A stretch of 64,000 nucleotides of DNA, from positions 70,200 to 134,199 of the forward strand of contig CAJNOL010000152.1 in assembly GCA_905250125.1 (NCBI GenBank). Direction: 5' to 3'. Every line of letters begins with the position of its first letter. Positions within the stretch are counted from its first letter, which is position 1. Positions 46,034 to 58,255 of the stretch are shown here, piece by piece. The notes beneath the pieces were generated by a model that was not told the DNA's origin, searched no databases, and saw only the letters and a list, made by a program, of their open reading frames with translations. This stretch comes from Rotaria sordida. Taxonomy: Eukaryota; Rotifera; Eurotatoria; Philodinida; Philodinidae. The position numbers and the translations under genes are program-made.

Positions 46034-46546
46034 CTATTCATCTTTCATGATTTTCGATTTGCAAATATCTTTCTTCAGTGAGTTTGTAATCGAATTATTC
46101 TTATTTTCCTTACTTGAATCAATAGTTTTTTGCCATTCAATTGGATTATTACGATATATTGGCCATGGTGGTAATGTTAACTATAACAAAGAAACATTCA
46201 ATAAATAATATATCAATGAATTTCATACTAAAACGGAAACAAAAGTTCCCAAAAGAACGCTATAGATTGTTACACTAAATTGTTGCATCATATAACCAAT
46301 AATAAAACCAATAATCTATGATAAAATAAAATAAAATCCATAAGAATAAAATATCACATCTTACACCGAATAAAATGATGATGATTTGAAAAAGTCTTTC
46401 AGCCTTTTTTTGACCATAAAAATCCTACGGAAAAAAAAATTTTTTTCTTTGCAGAGTAAATTTATTTGAAATTTAATTTTTACCATATGTGTATAAAATG
46501 GCCACTCGATGTCAATCATTTTCGTAGAAAAAAAACCAGTAGACAT
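46034..46546 (-). CDS. spcs1: Signal peptidase complex subunit 1
   Basis: Four small minus-strand exons, 46546-46484, 46424-46365, 46315-46229 and 46180-46034, join in frame to 118 residues. The product reads IDIEWPFYTHM, DFYGQKKAERLFQIIIILFG, IIGFIIGYMMQQFSVTIYSV, then LTLPPWPIYRNNPIEWQK. Human SPCS1 has MDYKGQKLAEQMFQ, a GFIYGY turn between two membrane helices, and the invariant LTLPPWPIYRR followed by PLKW. Order and spacing agree. SPCS1 is a non-catalytic membrane subunit of the ER signal peptidase that helps the complex reject true membrane helices. The Lys-rich tail is cytosolic. The gene starts 282 bp from the NEK1-like start on the opposite strand. Confidence 0.92.
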
Positions 46547-46828
46547 GACTTTACTACGTGTAATCAGAATTGGTCGATAGTTTGTTTCCTGATGCCGCCA
46601 CTGTCTTTTATATTTTCTTCTATTGAAGGTTGTATCGATGGTGAATTATGTTGAATATGGTACTAAACTAGACGAATCATTCTTATGATGACTCATAGTT
46701 GACAAAAATAAAAGAAAATATTTTTATTATATGATTATACGTATTATTTTATCGATAGCCAATGATATATTTTGTTGACGATAAAATACAATGTTTTTTT
46801 ATGCTCTTAATAACATGAGTATTTATAA
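46547..46828. promoter_or_regulatory. Divergent promoter between SPCS1 and the NEK1-like gene
   Basis: The 282 bp separate two start codons facing away from each other. The interval must hold both 5' UTRs and core promoters. No factor site can be named from sequence alone. Confidence 0.45.
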
Positions 46829-49800
46829 ATGAGTGCGATTAATAAGCCTAGGTATATGGAAAAATATAATCGACAAAAATTAATCGGATCAGGGGCTTTT
46901 GGTCAAGCATGGCTGGTTCAAGCTAAAGCTGATGGAAAACAATTAGTTATGAAAGAAATAAAAATTGCTAAAGTAAGATATTAGATTTTTATTTAAAATT
47001 TTTCACTTCTATCTTTATTTCATAGATGGGTAAAAAAGAACGTGATGATGCAAGAAAAGAAGTATGTTAAAAAATACAAATATATTTAAAAAAGAAAATC
47101 ATTTTTTTTTTCAGGTTGATGTTCTTGCTAAAATGAAACATCCATATATTGTATCATATTTGGAATCATTTGAAGGTAAATATATTAAATATTTATTTGA
47201 AAATAGTATTCCTATAGTAAATAACAGGGAATCAATATGGAACTTTATTCAAGAATTGTCGTATTTAATAAAGTATGAATTAGCATAATGCATAAGATTA
47301 ACTTTCTCTCTAAATGAGAGATTCTTATTCAAGCTCATAATAATATGTAGTGCGGATTACTTTGAAAGAAAACTAAGTAGAATAGCATGTAAATACTAAA
47401 ATTCTATTGATTAATTAACATATATCGATATTAAAAAGAATAATCACCCATTACATTTTTTTTTCAGCTGTTCTCATTTCCCTTAACTCCTCTGAAATAA
47501 AAGACTATGGCTGTCTAATATAGAAATTCACATTGTTCATTCTATTCCAAGTTAACAGTTACCTAGAAAATCAAGGGTTTTTCAAAAATTCTTTTGGTAT
47601 TCACCTTGTTATGATAGTGACTTTTTATCCTGCATGGGCAGGGGAAGAGTTATTTTCATTTTCTATTTCTCAAGTTGAAATTTATAAATTTTTTTTCTAA
47701 ATTAGATCCAACAAGTTTATATATTCTAATGGATTATTGTGATGGTGGTGATTTACATTCTCGTATAAAAGCACAACGTGGTATTTTATTTAATGAAGAT
47801 CAAATACTTGATTGGTTTGTTCAAATAACATTAGCACTTAAACATGTACATGATCGAAAAGTACTTCATCGTGATATTAAATCTCAAGTAAAAAAGAAAT
47901 AAAAAATAAGAAAATTTTATTGGTGTTGTTCTTTTTTTTTTTTGTTTTTGTTCTAGAATGTTTTCTTAACAAGTGATGGTTCAGCAAAATTAGGTGATTT
48001 TGGTATATCTAAAGTATTAAATACGTAAGTTTTAATTCATAAAAAATCTTTTGTTTTTTTTTGTTATTTGAATAAATATTTTAGAACATGTGAATTAGCA
48101 CGTACACAAATTGGTACACCTTATTATTTATCACCAGAAATATGTCAACAAAAACCATATAATAATAAATCTGATATATGGAGTCTTGGTTGTGTTTTAT
48201 ATGAAATGACAACACTTAAACATGCTGTAAATAAAATAAGAATAGATTTTAAAAAATTTGTTTTTCTATTTTATTTTCCTTAGTTCGATGCTGATAATAT
48301 GAATGGCCTTATAATGAGAATTGTTCGGTAAGAGATTTGTTTTACGTTATAAAAAAAAAACACTTTTTTTTTCGTTATCTTATTATTTTCTAGTGGATCA
48401 TTTAATCCAGTTCCACCAAAATATAGTGGTGATTTACGAATTTTGATAGCATCAATGTTTAGACGTGATCCACGGTAAGACAAAATAATATTTTAGATTT
48501 AGATCTTTATATATTTTATCCGTAGAGAACGTCCAGCTATTAATACAATTTTACGAAAACCATTTATAAGTCGACGTATTTCAAAATATCTACCAGAAGA
48601 AGTATAACTCTATAGTTCTGAACAAATATAGCTACCTTTCATTCAATGCCTACTATTCTTGATGATAATGAGTTGATATTTTGGATACATGCGTGCGATA
48701 ATAAATCCTGATCTCAAGCACTAACTCGTCCTCTATTGGGTCAGGAGTTGTGATTAGGGTTGATGATATTTGTTATGAGTAGGATGGAATAAAAATTCAG
48801 CAGAAAATACTTTCATTCCCGGAGTACTAGAAGTGGTGGCCAGAGAGGAAGAATGAAACCCACCATGACTCTGTCTCTCCCTCGAGGCCTGTCCTACTCG
48901 TTTTGTTTCAATTTCTGTCAGAGAAAGGCAAATAGTGTTTCAAAACCTAGCTTCTGTCCAAAATTGCCATAAAGTTGGAAATTAGAGAGGCATCCAGCTC
49001 CTCTAATCGAGAATCCTAGTTATGATTCGAATATTTTCTTTCCCTTGTGGAAAAATATTTAGCGGAAGTATGCACTCAAAAAGTTTTTGTTTGTCATGTT
49101 ACTACTCCACGAGCTACTATTTGTTTTTTTTTTGGCGTTAAAGAGACTCCCATATGTCTATTTTGTTACTTCTGAAATCCGTAACACATAGTAAAAATCA
49201 TAGTAATTAGCACGTCCTGTGATAATGGAGTCATATCGTAGCGCTAACTCGATTTCGCTCAGTGCTACAGTTCTAAAATTTTTCGAAGAGAAATTTTCAC
49301 TAAAACTTTCAAAGGAATAAGTCAAAGCCATCGCCGAAAAGATCCATCTTACTAAAAACTAATATTTGCTCTTCAACGGACATTATTAATGAGAGGACAG
49401 TATCTCAGTGATTTCTAATTAGAAATTGCGCTTTCAAATGAGCGATTGAATGAAAATATTTATGCCAACATATTTGATATAAGATGATCACCACAGGAAG
49501 ATGCCGTCTGAATCATAACTCCAGTACGTGTGAATTGATGGAGGGCGGTTAGAGTGTTTTGTAGCATGCATGCACCCAAAATATCAGTTCAGTACCACAA
49601 AAAAATGACAGGACTTCATGGGAGACAGATATTTCTGTCCAGAACTGTACACATGATTTTTCTAATAATATTTCATATTTTTATATCTTATAGCAACATA
49701 AAGAAGAATTTAGTCATACTGTTTTACATAATAACAAAGTTTCTGTTGATCTCGGACAACCAAGTGTAAATCGACCACCATCACCATCTCCTCGTCAATT

Positions 49801-52800
49801 GATAGTTCCAAAAGCAATTGGTATTTCTCCATCTCGTTCAGTAGTTGCTGTAAATCGTGTTTCAGTTGTACCAAAAGTTTCTCCTCAAGAACCAATTAAA
49901 GCATCTCGAGGTCCATCAATTGTTAAGCGTCCAATTTCAGCTGCTCGTGCTGTTAATCGGTATATAAAATATTGATAAGAAATTTCATGAATACTAATAT
50001 TTTATTTCTCTAGAATATCAAAAGAAAAAAAATCTATTGCAGTTAATCAACGACCAAATTCATCTATTGATAAAGAAAATGAAATAGATAAACGTCGTCA
50101 AAAACTTGCTCAACAAAAAGAAGCACGAGAAAAATTAATTAAAGAACAAGTATATTAAAAAAAACAAATGTTTCTATTCAAATTTAAATAACTGATCTAT
50201 TTTAGGCAGAAAATTTAGCTAAAAAACAACAAGAATTTATTGAAAAACAACGAAAAGTAAATATACAACGAGATCGAGAATTTTATCGTTTAGAATTAAC
50301 AAAAAGTTTACCGGTATAATCAATTGAATCATTTTATTACTTTCTATACATTGATTTCTTTTCAGGAAACGTCAGACACTAAAACTCAACGTGCAACACC
50401 ACCAGTATTTTTACCAGTAAGTCAAAACTAGAGAAGATCTTATACTTTTAGATATTATTCTATTACAGTACTCATTCAAAATATAAAGTCAAGGATTTTT
50501 TTTATTTTTTTGATCAGTACTGTATATCAGAAATCCACGAGACAACCTTGCGCCGCCTTGTGCTCTCTTCATCATTCTCAATTCACAAAGCTAAACACGA
50601 AAGACTCTTACAGTGTGTCCACGTATAAGCAATGGTAGTGCGAGATAATCTCACAAATTTCTACTGTATAGACTTTAAACTACAAATGAATTTTTATGCC
50701 ATTGAAACAAATCTAAAAGATTCGAATGATTTTTCTCTCTTATCAAAATACATTTCTTTTTCTAGCATAAAATAAATCAAGTATCTAATCCATCATCAGC
50801 CAGAGAACCAGTATGTTTTATTTTCTAATACATTATTTGATTTATCTTCTCTCACAAAAAATTAAGGTTATTGGATCACCAAATGTTAACGTAGCAAAAG
50901 CAAGTAATGATATTCAATATCATGAACAATTAGATAAACTTAAACAAAAAATAGCCGAAAATGAAAAGAAAATGAATGAATGGAATAAAGGTATCTATTA
51001 AAAAATAAATTTCAAATTGAATTATAATCTCATTTAATTCTAGTTAATCAACCACAAAAACCAATGATCAATAATCATAATTTTCGTCGAAAACCAATGT
51101 AAATATTTAAATATATTCAATATGTTTGTAAAGTTTAAAAAAAAAACACATATTTTTCAGTGCAAAGGTTGGTCGACCAATAGGAATAGAAAATAAACCT
51201 CATGTAAAAAATCATGCTGGTGTTGTTGGTATATTAAATCGAAATCTTAAAGAAATTCGTGAAAAAAATCTTTTAAATAAACGAGAATTTATACGAAAAC
51301 CATTGATTAATAAAGTATGATTAATTAATATCTCGTTGTGTGTGTTTTTTTTATTTCATTTATTCTATAGCCTATTGATTATTTTCAAGTTAACAAAGGT
51401 TACCGTTTAAGAAATAATGAAAAAGAAGTAAATATAAATTTTGTTATTCATTAAAAAAAAAAATTTTGTTTTCTTCAAATAGAAACAATTTTTAAAAAAA
51501 ATCGAACCTGTTGATAATAATCTTACAGATTTATTAAATAATATTGGTGTTCACCCAATAAGGTTTTATTATTAGTTTTCTTTTTCTTGAGAATATTTTA
51601 AAAAAAAAAATTTCGTTTTAGTTCTGAACAGCAAAGAAAAAGTATTCGAGAAGCTTGGCAAGAATATGTTGAATTACCTAAACCACGTTCATTATGGAAT
51701 CAACAACCACATATTGATTCTACAGTTCTCAATCGTTTTACACCTATGAATGATTCATCTGGTAAGAAATAAAATTATCATTAAAAAAAAAAGAAAAATA
51801 TAATTCATTTAAAATTTTCATTTATTATAGTTTCACATGTACCTAATTTAATGATTCACGGACAAGCAATGAATATAATTAGTGAAAATAAATCTAATCG
51901 ACAAAAATGGTCAAATGTACCACGAGGAACAATTATTAGTGTACTTGAACGTGCTCCAACTCAAGATCATACAATGTCAAGTACAACTAATTCAACAGAT
52001 AATAATAATAATAATAATAATAATCAAACATCAGATATTAGTTTAATAAATTTATCAAAACGAGTTGATCCAAATAAAAAAAATGAAACATATGTTATAC
52101 CTAATACAATTGAATCTACAAATTCAACATGTAATATATCAAATAAACCTATTATAAATGATCTTATTATTGAAGATTATGATTCAACATTAACTAATCA
52201 AACAAAACAAAATGATTTGAAAGAGTAAAACAAAAATAAGAAAATATATCCATCCAATGTTTTTTTTCTTTTGCTGTAAAAAAAATAGAATTCCAATAAT
52301 ATCAGACGATTTTGATCTACTTGAAGGTTTAACTACTGGTCATTTCGATGCAAGAAATAGACTTGTAAGAATTTTTATTTTTTATTTTTTTTTCTCTCCA
52401 TAAATATTAATTAGGAAAGTCGATTTTATAATGACTTCAACTATTTTTTAAAATAACTCATTAATCAATTCAGAGAAAAAATTAAGCTTTCTTCATCGTT
52501 GCACGAATTCCGAAATGAAATTACAGTATTTCAATAGTTTATAGACCAATCAAAAAGCTTTATCTTTTCATATAATTTTCTCTTCTTTTTTTTTTCTTTT
52601 GAATTTCTAGCTTCTACGAACTATTTCTAATCCTGAACTATATACAATTGATGAAGTTTCAGAAGAAATAACAATACAATCATTTAAATTTACTCGAAGT
52701 TTATCTGAATTAAATACAACAAATACTATCATTGAATCATCACAAGAAGATATTTTTACATGTATAAAATTTCAAAAAATTAGCAAAAGTAATTCAATAT

Positions 52801-53248
52801 CAAGTAATAAAAGTTTTGAACATGATGATAAACAAATATTATCATTAACATCACAAAATTGTTTACATAATAATGAAACTAAACGAAAACATACAACTAG
52901 TGAACCAGTTATAAAATCAAATGATGATGATAATGACGATGATGATGTTTGGTGTAATCCAGAAGATGAAAGTAATCTTGAAAATTGTGTTAAATTTGAT
53001 CAACAAAGAATCGAACAAATACGAGAAATTCTTGGTAATGAAGTCTTAAAAAGGGTTCTTGAAGCATTTGAAGTAAAAATAAATTTTCGACCTAAATTTT
53101 TCAATAATTTATTTTTATTTTTCTCTAGAAAAATGAAACAGATATTGAATCATTAAAAAAACTTATACCAGAAGATAAACATTATTTATTTAATTCTGAT
53201 TTTTTATTAATATTAACAATGATAAATACACGATCAATAATAAACTAA
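46829..53248 (+). CDS. nek1: NIMA-related kinase, NEK1-like
   Basis: I read 24 exons: 46829-46972, 47026-47061, 47115-47175, 47706-47887, 47957-48024, 48085-48226, 48284-48327, 48394-48474, 48526-48601, 49694-49959, 50014-50149, 50206-50313, 50366-50416, 50766-50810, 50867-50990, 51044-51098, 51161-51314, 51371-51427, 51483-51562, 51622-51761, 51831-52224, 52289-52364, 52611-53072 and 53129-53248. All join in frame to 1033 residues. The kinase domain (about residues 10-270) has [32 protein letters not shown], the loop [15 protein letters not shown] and the NEK1 string [19 protein letters not shown] coiled-coil block follows ([17 protein letters not shown]), then a long low-complexity tail, and a C-terminal patch [21 protein letters not shown] like that of NEK1. 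NEK1 acts at centrosomes and cilia and in DNA-damage signalling. All catalytic residues are present. Confidence 0.92.
47176..47705 (+). other. 530-nt intron of the NEK1-like gene
   Basis: It lies within the kinase domain between LESFE and DPTSLYIL. It is AT-rich and no element was recognised. Confidence 0.6.
48602..49693 (+). other. 1.1 kb intron of the NEK1-like gene
   Basis: It runs from gtataact to cttatag and separates the kinase domain from the regulatory tail. It contains the second copy of the TIR repeat (48755-49018). If unspliced, translation would stop one codon past the kinase end, giving a kinase-only form. Confidence 0.65.
48755..49018. mobile_element. Non-autonomous TIR element, copy 2, inside the NEK1-like intron
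   Basis: The left end tagggttgatgatat and the right end, read on the other strand, taggattctcgatta, resemble the termini of copy 1 at 17043-17426. Internal matches in the same order include aaaaattcagcagaaaatac and tttctgtcagagaaa, then gtgtttcaaaacct. This copy is shorter than copy 1. The ends are approximate and no transposase is present. Confidence 0.6.
50417..50765 (+). other. 349-nt intron of the NEK1-like gene
   Basis: It contains a patch less AT-rich than the rest (about 50525-50660, with ccttgcgccgccttgtgctc) that may be an inserted sequence. No termini could be defined. Confidence 0.45.
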
Positions 53249-53430
53249 ATAATTTCCAATATTTATGTTGTTTGTGATACTAATAATATTATTATTCCGT
53301 ACAATTTTATCTTTGTGTCTTGTTTTCTTTTTTTTTTGTATATTCTTATTTTATTGCAACTCATTCTATGAAAATATTGTATAAATTGTTTTGTTTTTCT
53401 TTCTAATATTATACATTTTTAGATTAAACG

Positions 53431-55005
53431 ATGTTAAAATCTATAGTCTTATTGTCATGTCTTGTTTTAATTTTGGCATTTATTGGAAAGTATATGATAG
53501 ATTTTGGTGTATTTCGACATATTGAAACAAAAGGACTTGATAAATGTCGATTAATTGTGGCACCAGATGGAGGTAATCTATTAAGATAATTGAAAATTTA
53601 AAAAAAAAATTTTTTTTTGACTATAGATGATCTAGCATTTGAAGATTTTGCAATTGATTATCAAAAAGGTATTGCTTATATGGGTGGTGATGATCGTAGA
53701 TGGTTTCATACGTTTAATTTATTAAATCAAAATATTAAAAAACAAGGAAAATTTTTTTCATTTGATATTGAATCAGAAACATTTAACCAATTAAATCTTA
53801 TCAATTATCCATATGAACATTTGCATCCATTAGGAATTGATTTATTAATCGGACGAAAGAAGCAAGTAAGATAAATTAGATAAGAAATATATATCCAAAT
53901 TAAATAATATTTAGTTATTTATTACAAATTATCGAGTAGATAACGAAGAAATAATAGGAGCTGTAGATATTTTTGAAATTGATTCATCAAATGAAAATCA
54001 ATTAATATGGATTGATTCAGTTGTTCATCCTTTATTTACAGGTAGTTATTTTTGATTGGGATCGGAAAAAAAAACACTCTAGGGGTTTATATGTCTTAAC
54101 ACTCATATTCATAATCAAAAGCTTAATAAATGAATTGCATGAAAACTTGAATTATTAATTTATACTAAAAGAATAATTAATAAATGAAAATTTTATATTA
54201 TATTTAAAAAAAACATAGTACCTGATGATGTATTAGCAATTGATGACAAGACATTCTATGTAACAAATATATATCGTCATAGAAAAGATAAATCAAATTT
54301 AATGCATACAATTGAAGTTTTTTCTAAACGTCCTTGGTCTAATTTATTATTATGTTCAAAAACAAATGAATGGCAATGTTCTATAGTAAATAGATATATT
54401 AATATTATTATTTTCGAAATTTTAATAAAATATTATTCATATATTTCTAGGTTGTTGATTCTATTGCTTTGGCAAATGGTATTGGTTGTTCATTCGATTT
54501 TAAGACTATTTATGTAGCTGCAACAGCAGAAAAACGAGTCAGTCAAATTTTGTTTTTTGATCTTTATAAAGAAAATTTTATTATTATTATTATTTTTGTT
54601 AGATTCGTGTATATGAACGTCATTATGAAAATAATTCATTAACTTATATACGAAGTCTTTATGTACCATTTTTAGTGGATAATATTATTCTTAATGAACG
54701 TGATCAAATTATTGTCGCTGGTCATCCGAATGCATTATTTTATGTTTTGCATGCAAACAATCGTCAACAACATCGTGCTCCTTCAGAAGTTGTAATCTTT
54801 CTTGATCCAAGATCAAGTAAAACTTATTTCTTTCTATGTATTAAATAATACATTTTCTATAATCATAGATTCAACATTTGAAAATCTTTTACTTACAAAT
54901 GGTGAATTATTATCAGCATCAACTGTTGGTGGTACATATAAACAAAAACTTCTTGTTGGTGGTTTTGCTGATCCTGGAATTTTATTATGTCAAGATTTAA
55001 TGTGA
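53431..55005 (+). CDS. Paraoxonase/arylesterase (PON) family protein
   Basis: Seven exons, 53431-53572, 53627-53865, 53915-54041, 54219-54385, 54451-54537, 54603-54816 and 54869-55005, give 370 residues, close to the usual PON length (about 355). Residues 1-24 are a hydrophobic anchor or uncleaved signal (IVLLSCLVLILAFIGKYMI), as in PON1. The beta-propeller motifs are recognisable: HPLGIDLLI, DDVLAIDDKTFYVTN, SIALANGIGCSFDFKTIYVA, KRIRVYERH, LVDNIILN with the calcium-site Asp-Asn pair, VAGHPNAL, GELLSASTVGGTYKQKLLVGG. PONs are calcium-dependent lactonases and esterases on membranes or lipoproteins. The N-terminal calcium Glu-Asp pair may be in LAFEDFAI but the alignment there is uncertain. 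It starts 182 bp after the NEK1-like stop. Confidence 0.85.
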
Positions 55006-56390
55006 AGAACTAAATTAATATTATTTTTGACTATTAATAATATAATATCATCGAATCGAGCTCTGATGAAATAATTAGATAGGATATAAATATAGTTTTT
55101 AGATCTTTTTTTTTATTTTTTTAACTAGAGCACAAATATATAAACCAGCTTTTTAATAATCATCAAGTATCTGTAATAAGATGTTTAATGAAAGCATATC
55201 ATCAATTCAATTTTATGAGTATTGAGTTTAATTTGATAAATTATTGAATAAAATTAATGATATCATTCGACAAACTACACTTGAATAAATCTGCTGGAGT
55301 GAAAGTTTTCCATTTCTATGAATGAATACAAATCCACAACTGTTGCTCTCATGACTTTTTCTTTCCTACGGCTCTTAGAAATACGAATGGTGGAGCCAGG
55401 GAAAGCAGAGGGGATTCACTGTCTCTATGGATCTCTCAGCGGGGGAGCTTAGCTTCTCTCCACTAGCCCAAAATTCTGGCTTCGCCACTGAGAATTACAA
55501 ACAATCAATAAATTACTGACTTTGCTCTCATCATCAGCCTCCCAATATCACGAGAGCATCTATGTGAGGTGCAACATTCGTGTTACCAATGAATACTACT
55601 GTTAGTATATCCAAGTTTCTATTTGATCCGATGAAATGGACACATCATAGATGTTTTTCTTTTGTAAAATGGAACAATATGAAAATTATCAATATAAATC
55701 AATTTATACAATGAAAATTTAATAATTTAATTCAATTAATAATAATGAATTTTCTTAATTGAATACTGACTTAATAAAATAAAATGAATACCTATTCATT
55801 GAAATATTGATATGTTATGTATTAGAGCAATAGTAAATTTTCAGTTTGAAACTTTTGATAATAATTTATTGCTGAGTTTTTTGGATTAGTCAAATCATCC
55901 TATATATATATATATTAATAAAAAAAGACTTCTGTGTTGAATAAAAACAATGTTTTATGTACAGACATATTCTTTGTGTTTTTTACTATCGCCTCATAAA
56001 CGAATATCTTTTTTTCTATGTTGAATGACTCAAATACAGATAGTAGATGTTTTAATAGAAAAATGAAGTCCTTTACATAATATGAAAAATCACTTTTTTT
56101 TCTCGATTTCAATAATAAAGACCATACGAAAAATATGATATGAGTATGATGAAATGCTTAATTTATTTTATTGTTCTATCAATTAAATAATCTATATTAA
56201 AATATCAATGTTTAATTTTTAGCCAATATTTGAAAATTTATTCTTTTCTTCTTTTTTTTTTGTTTGCTATTTTGATATAAATGATAACGACACTATCACA
56301 AAGTATCTTTACATAGAATGTAAGATAACAATATGTGTTACTAATATGTTTACCTTGAAATTTTATTTTTAAGTAAACCAATTTGATGTG
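55006..56390. other. 1.4 kb spacer with a MITE
   Basis: It holds the 3' UTR of the PON gene, a small hAT-like MITE (55385-55490), AT-rich sequence and the upstream region of the three-TM gene. No other gene recognised. Confidence 0.45.
55385..55490. mobile_element. Small hAT-like MITE
   Basis: This is a 106-bp, comparatively GC-rich insert in AT-rich DNA. The right end on the minus strand is cagtggcgaagccag, a sequence typical of hAT termini. The left end gaatggtggagccag matches it at 11 of 15-16 positions. Flanks agaaatac (55377-55384) and agaattac (55491-55498) form an 8-bp duplication with one mismatch. It is non-coding and somewhat older than the copy in PTRH2. Confidence 0.7.
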
Positions 56391-57023
56391 ATGCCTCCTC
56401 AAACAAAGTACGCTGTACCTCCTCTTGAAGTAACAGGCTTTCGTATTTTTGTACGTACTTCATATGCAGCAAGGTACAATTTTGCTGTTGCCAATTATAA
56501 TGCTGTATCTGTTATACAAAAATCAACTATGTTTGGTAATCGTTTATTTTTATTTCGATCTATTGTAGCTGTTGTTTGGATTATATCAATGGCTTTTGCA
56601 ATTCTTACTCTACTTTTGGCTGGATTAGTCGCTGTTACTATTATTTTGAGTTTGATATATATTGCAATATCAATTTATAACATATATGTATTTATTCAAA
56701 ATGGTAATCTTCTTCGTTCAGCACGTCTTTTACGAGCTAAAGTTGCTGGACCAAGTGGTCATGATTATGAATGGGTATCTGTACCACTTGATTCACGTAG
56801 TGCAAATGAAAGATTAGCTTCTGTTGAACAAGCATCACTTGATAATGTACGAAGAGAATTCGGAGGAAATAATAACAGTGAAATCGATTGTATGGTATAT
56901 ACAAAACGTTATGCTGATTCATATCCATCGTTTCCTAAAGAACTTCTTTTACATTTAATTGCATTTATATTAGCGATTATTGTTGGTATTACAATAGTTG
57001 TAGTTAAAAGAAAATATCTATAA
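56391..57023 (+). CDS. Unknown three-transmembrane protein
   Basis: Single exon, 210 residues from ATG at 56391. Two hydrophobic helices lie close together (about residues 57-80 and 83-103: VVWIISMAFAILTLLLAG, VTIILSLIYIAISIYNIYV). A soluble loop of some 70 residues follows, with many charged residues (DYEWVSVPLDSRSANERL). A third helix is near the C terminus (LLLHLIAFILAIIVGITIVVV), ending in KRKYL. The basic end after the last helix suggests the C terminus faces the cytosol. No family recognised. It is convergent with the B-box gene, whose stop lies 160 bp away. Confidence 0.6.
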   Translation: MPPQTKYAVPPLEVTGFRIFVRTSYAARYNFAVANYNAVSVIQKSTMFGNRLFLFRSIVAVVWIISMAFAILTLLLAGLVAVTIILSLIYIAISIYNIYVFIQNGNLLRSARLLRAKVAGPSGHDYEWVSVPLDSRSANERLASVEQASLDNVRREFGGNNNSEIDCMVYTKRYADSYPSFPKELLLHLIAFILAIIVGITIVVVKRKYL

Positions 57024-57183
57024 TTTATTTTTATTTTTTTTGGCATTATTTAAATAAAAGTATATAAACTATACAATGAAATTGTAAGTTCATGATTAGA
57101 TGAGAGAATAAAGGCGAAGAATATTTATGGCACAAGAAAATATAAAATAAATTTAAATATTATAAACAATAATACTGGAAATA

Positions 57184-58072
57184 TTAAAATGTATAAGGAA
57201 ATCGACAAACTGAACAATTATTACGTCCATTTTCATTATAGTTATTTTGTGTTTTACAACCAATACATATATAAGTACGAGGTTGAGAATTCATACTACT
57301 TGATCGATTTTGTTTAGTAGATGAATGATAATTGTTTGAGTATGGTCCAAATTTAGATGATGATTTATTTGAATTGAATTGTTGATGAGACACAGGCATT
57401 GAACTATTTGATTCTGAGAAAAAAAAGACAAATAATTTGTTATTATATTATTAAATGAAAACTTTTACGTTGATTAGAAGAACTATACAATGTGGAATTT
57501 GTTGGAACATATGTTGCTTTTGTAGTTGTTCGATTTGCATTAGTAGGTACAACAACTAACAATGAATCCCATTGAATATTTTTTGTATTAGATGTATCAA
57601 TTCGAATTTGTTCATTAAATCGTTGAACTATATCATTAAGTTTAGTTAATTGTTGTTTTATTCGATCAAGATCACCTTCAACATATCCATTAGTTTTTTG
57701 TCTTTGTTGTAAATCTTGTGAAACTCGATCAAGTTCAATACGAACATTTTTACTTGATTCTGATAAGAATTGTCGAACATGATCTCGTGCTGTTGATGCA
57801 ATACGATCGATATTTGTATGCATTTCATTTTGCCATCGATTAATTTCTTCCAAACAAGGACTTCTATTCGTTGTATTATTTGATGAAGAAGAATTAGTAA
57901 TAATTTCAAAAAGTTCATTTCGACGATTAAAAAGTTCATCAAGTTCAACCGATAATTCATTACGATGTTGAGATAAACATGCTGAACAATATTTTTGTTG
58001 ACAACCTTCACATGATGTTATACTTGGTTGATTTTTACATATAGCACAAATTGATGATCTACCGTATGGCAT
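57184..58072 (-). CDS. B-box-like zinc finger, coiled-coil protein with C-terminal zinc ribbon
   Basis: Two exons, 58072-57469 and 57413-57184, give 277 residues. The N terminus holds three Cys pairs in B-box-like spacing (CAIC, CEGC, CSAC, then QHRNEL). A coiled-coil of about 100 residues follows (WQNEMHTNIDRIASTARDHV, then LDRVSQDLQQRQ and DLDRIKQQLTKLNDIVQRF). After a Ser/Asn-rich linker comes a C-terminal four-Cys module, YICIGCKTQ and NNCSVCRFPY. B-box plus coiled-coil without RING or NHL is a common invertebrate TRIM-like arrangement used for oligomerisation. The coiled coil of the neighbour at 58256-59113 is clearly related, so the two are tandem duplicates. Confidence 0.72.
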
Positions 58073-58255
58073 TATCTAGAAATATTAAAAAAAAATGAAT
58101 TATTAATAATATAAAAAACTATTCTATTAAAAAAACAATCACAAAAAAAACATAACTTTATTGGGGGATTCATTTTAAATAGAATTCAATTTATGTTGTT
58201 TGCACTTCTTGTTATTCTTGGTTTTTTTTTACTACGGTGAATCATATTGTTGACT

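Noticed and set aside
49554-49895. Frames in and opposite the NEK1-like exon at 49694-49959
   Set aside because: They are shadows of the real exon or intron sequence; only the spliced frame continues on both sides.
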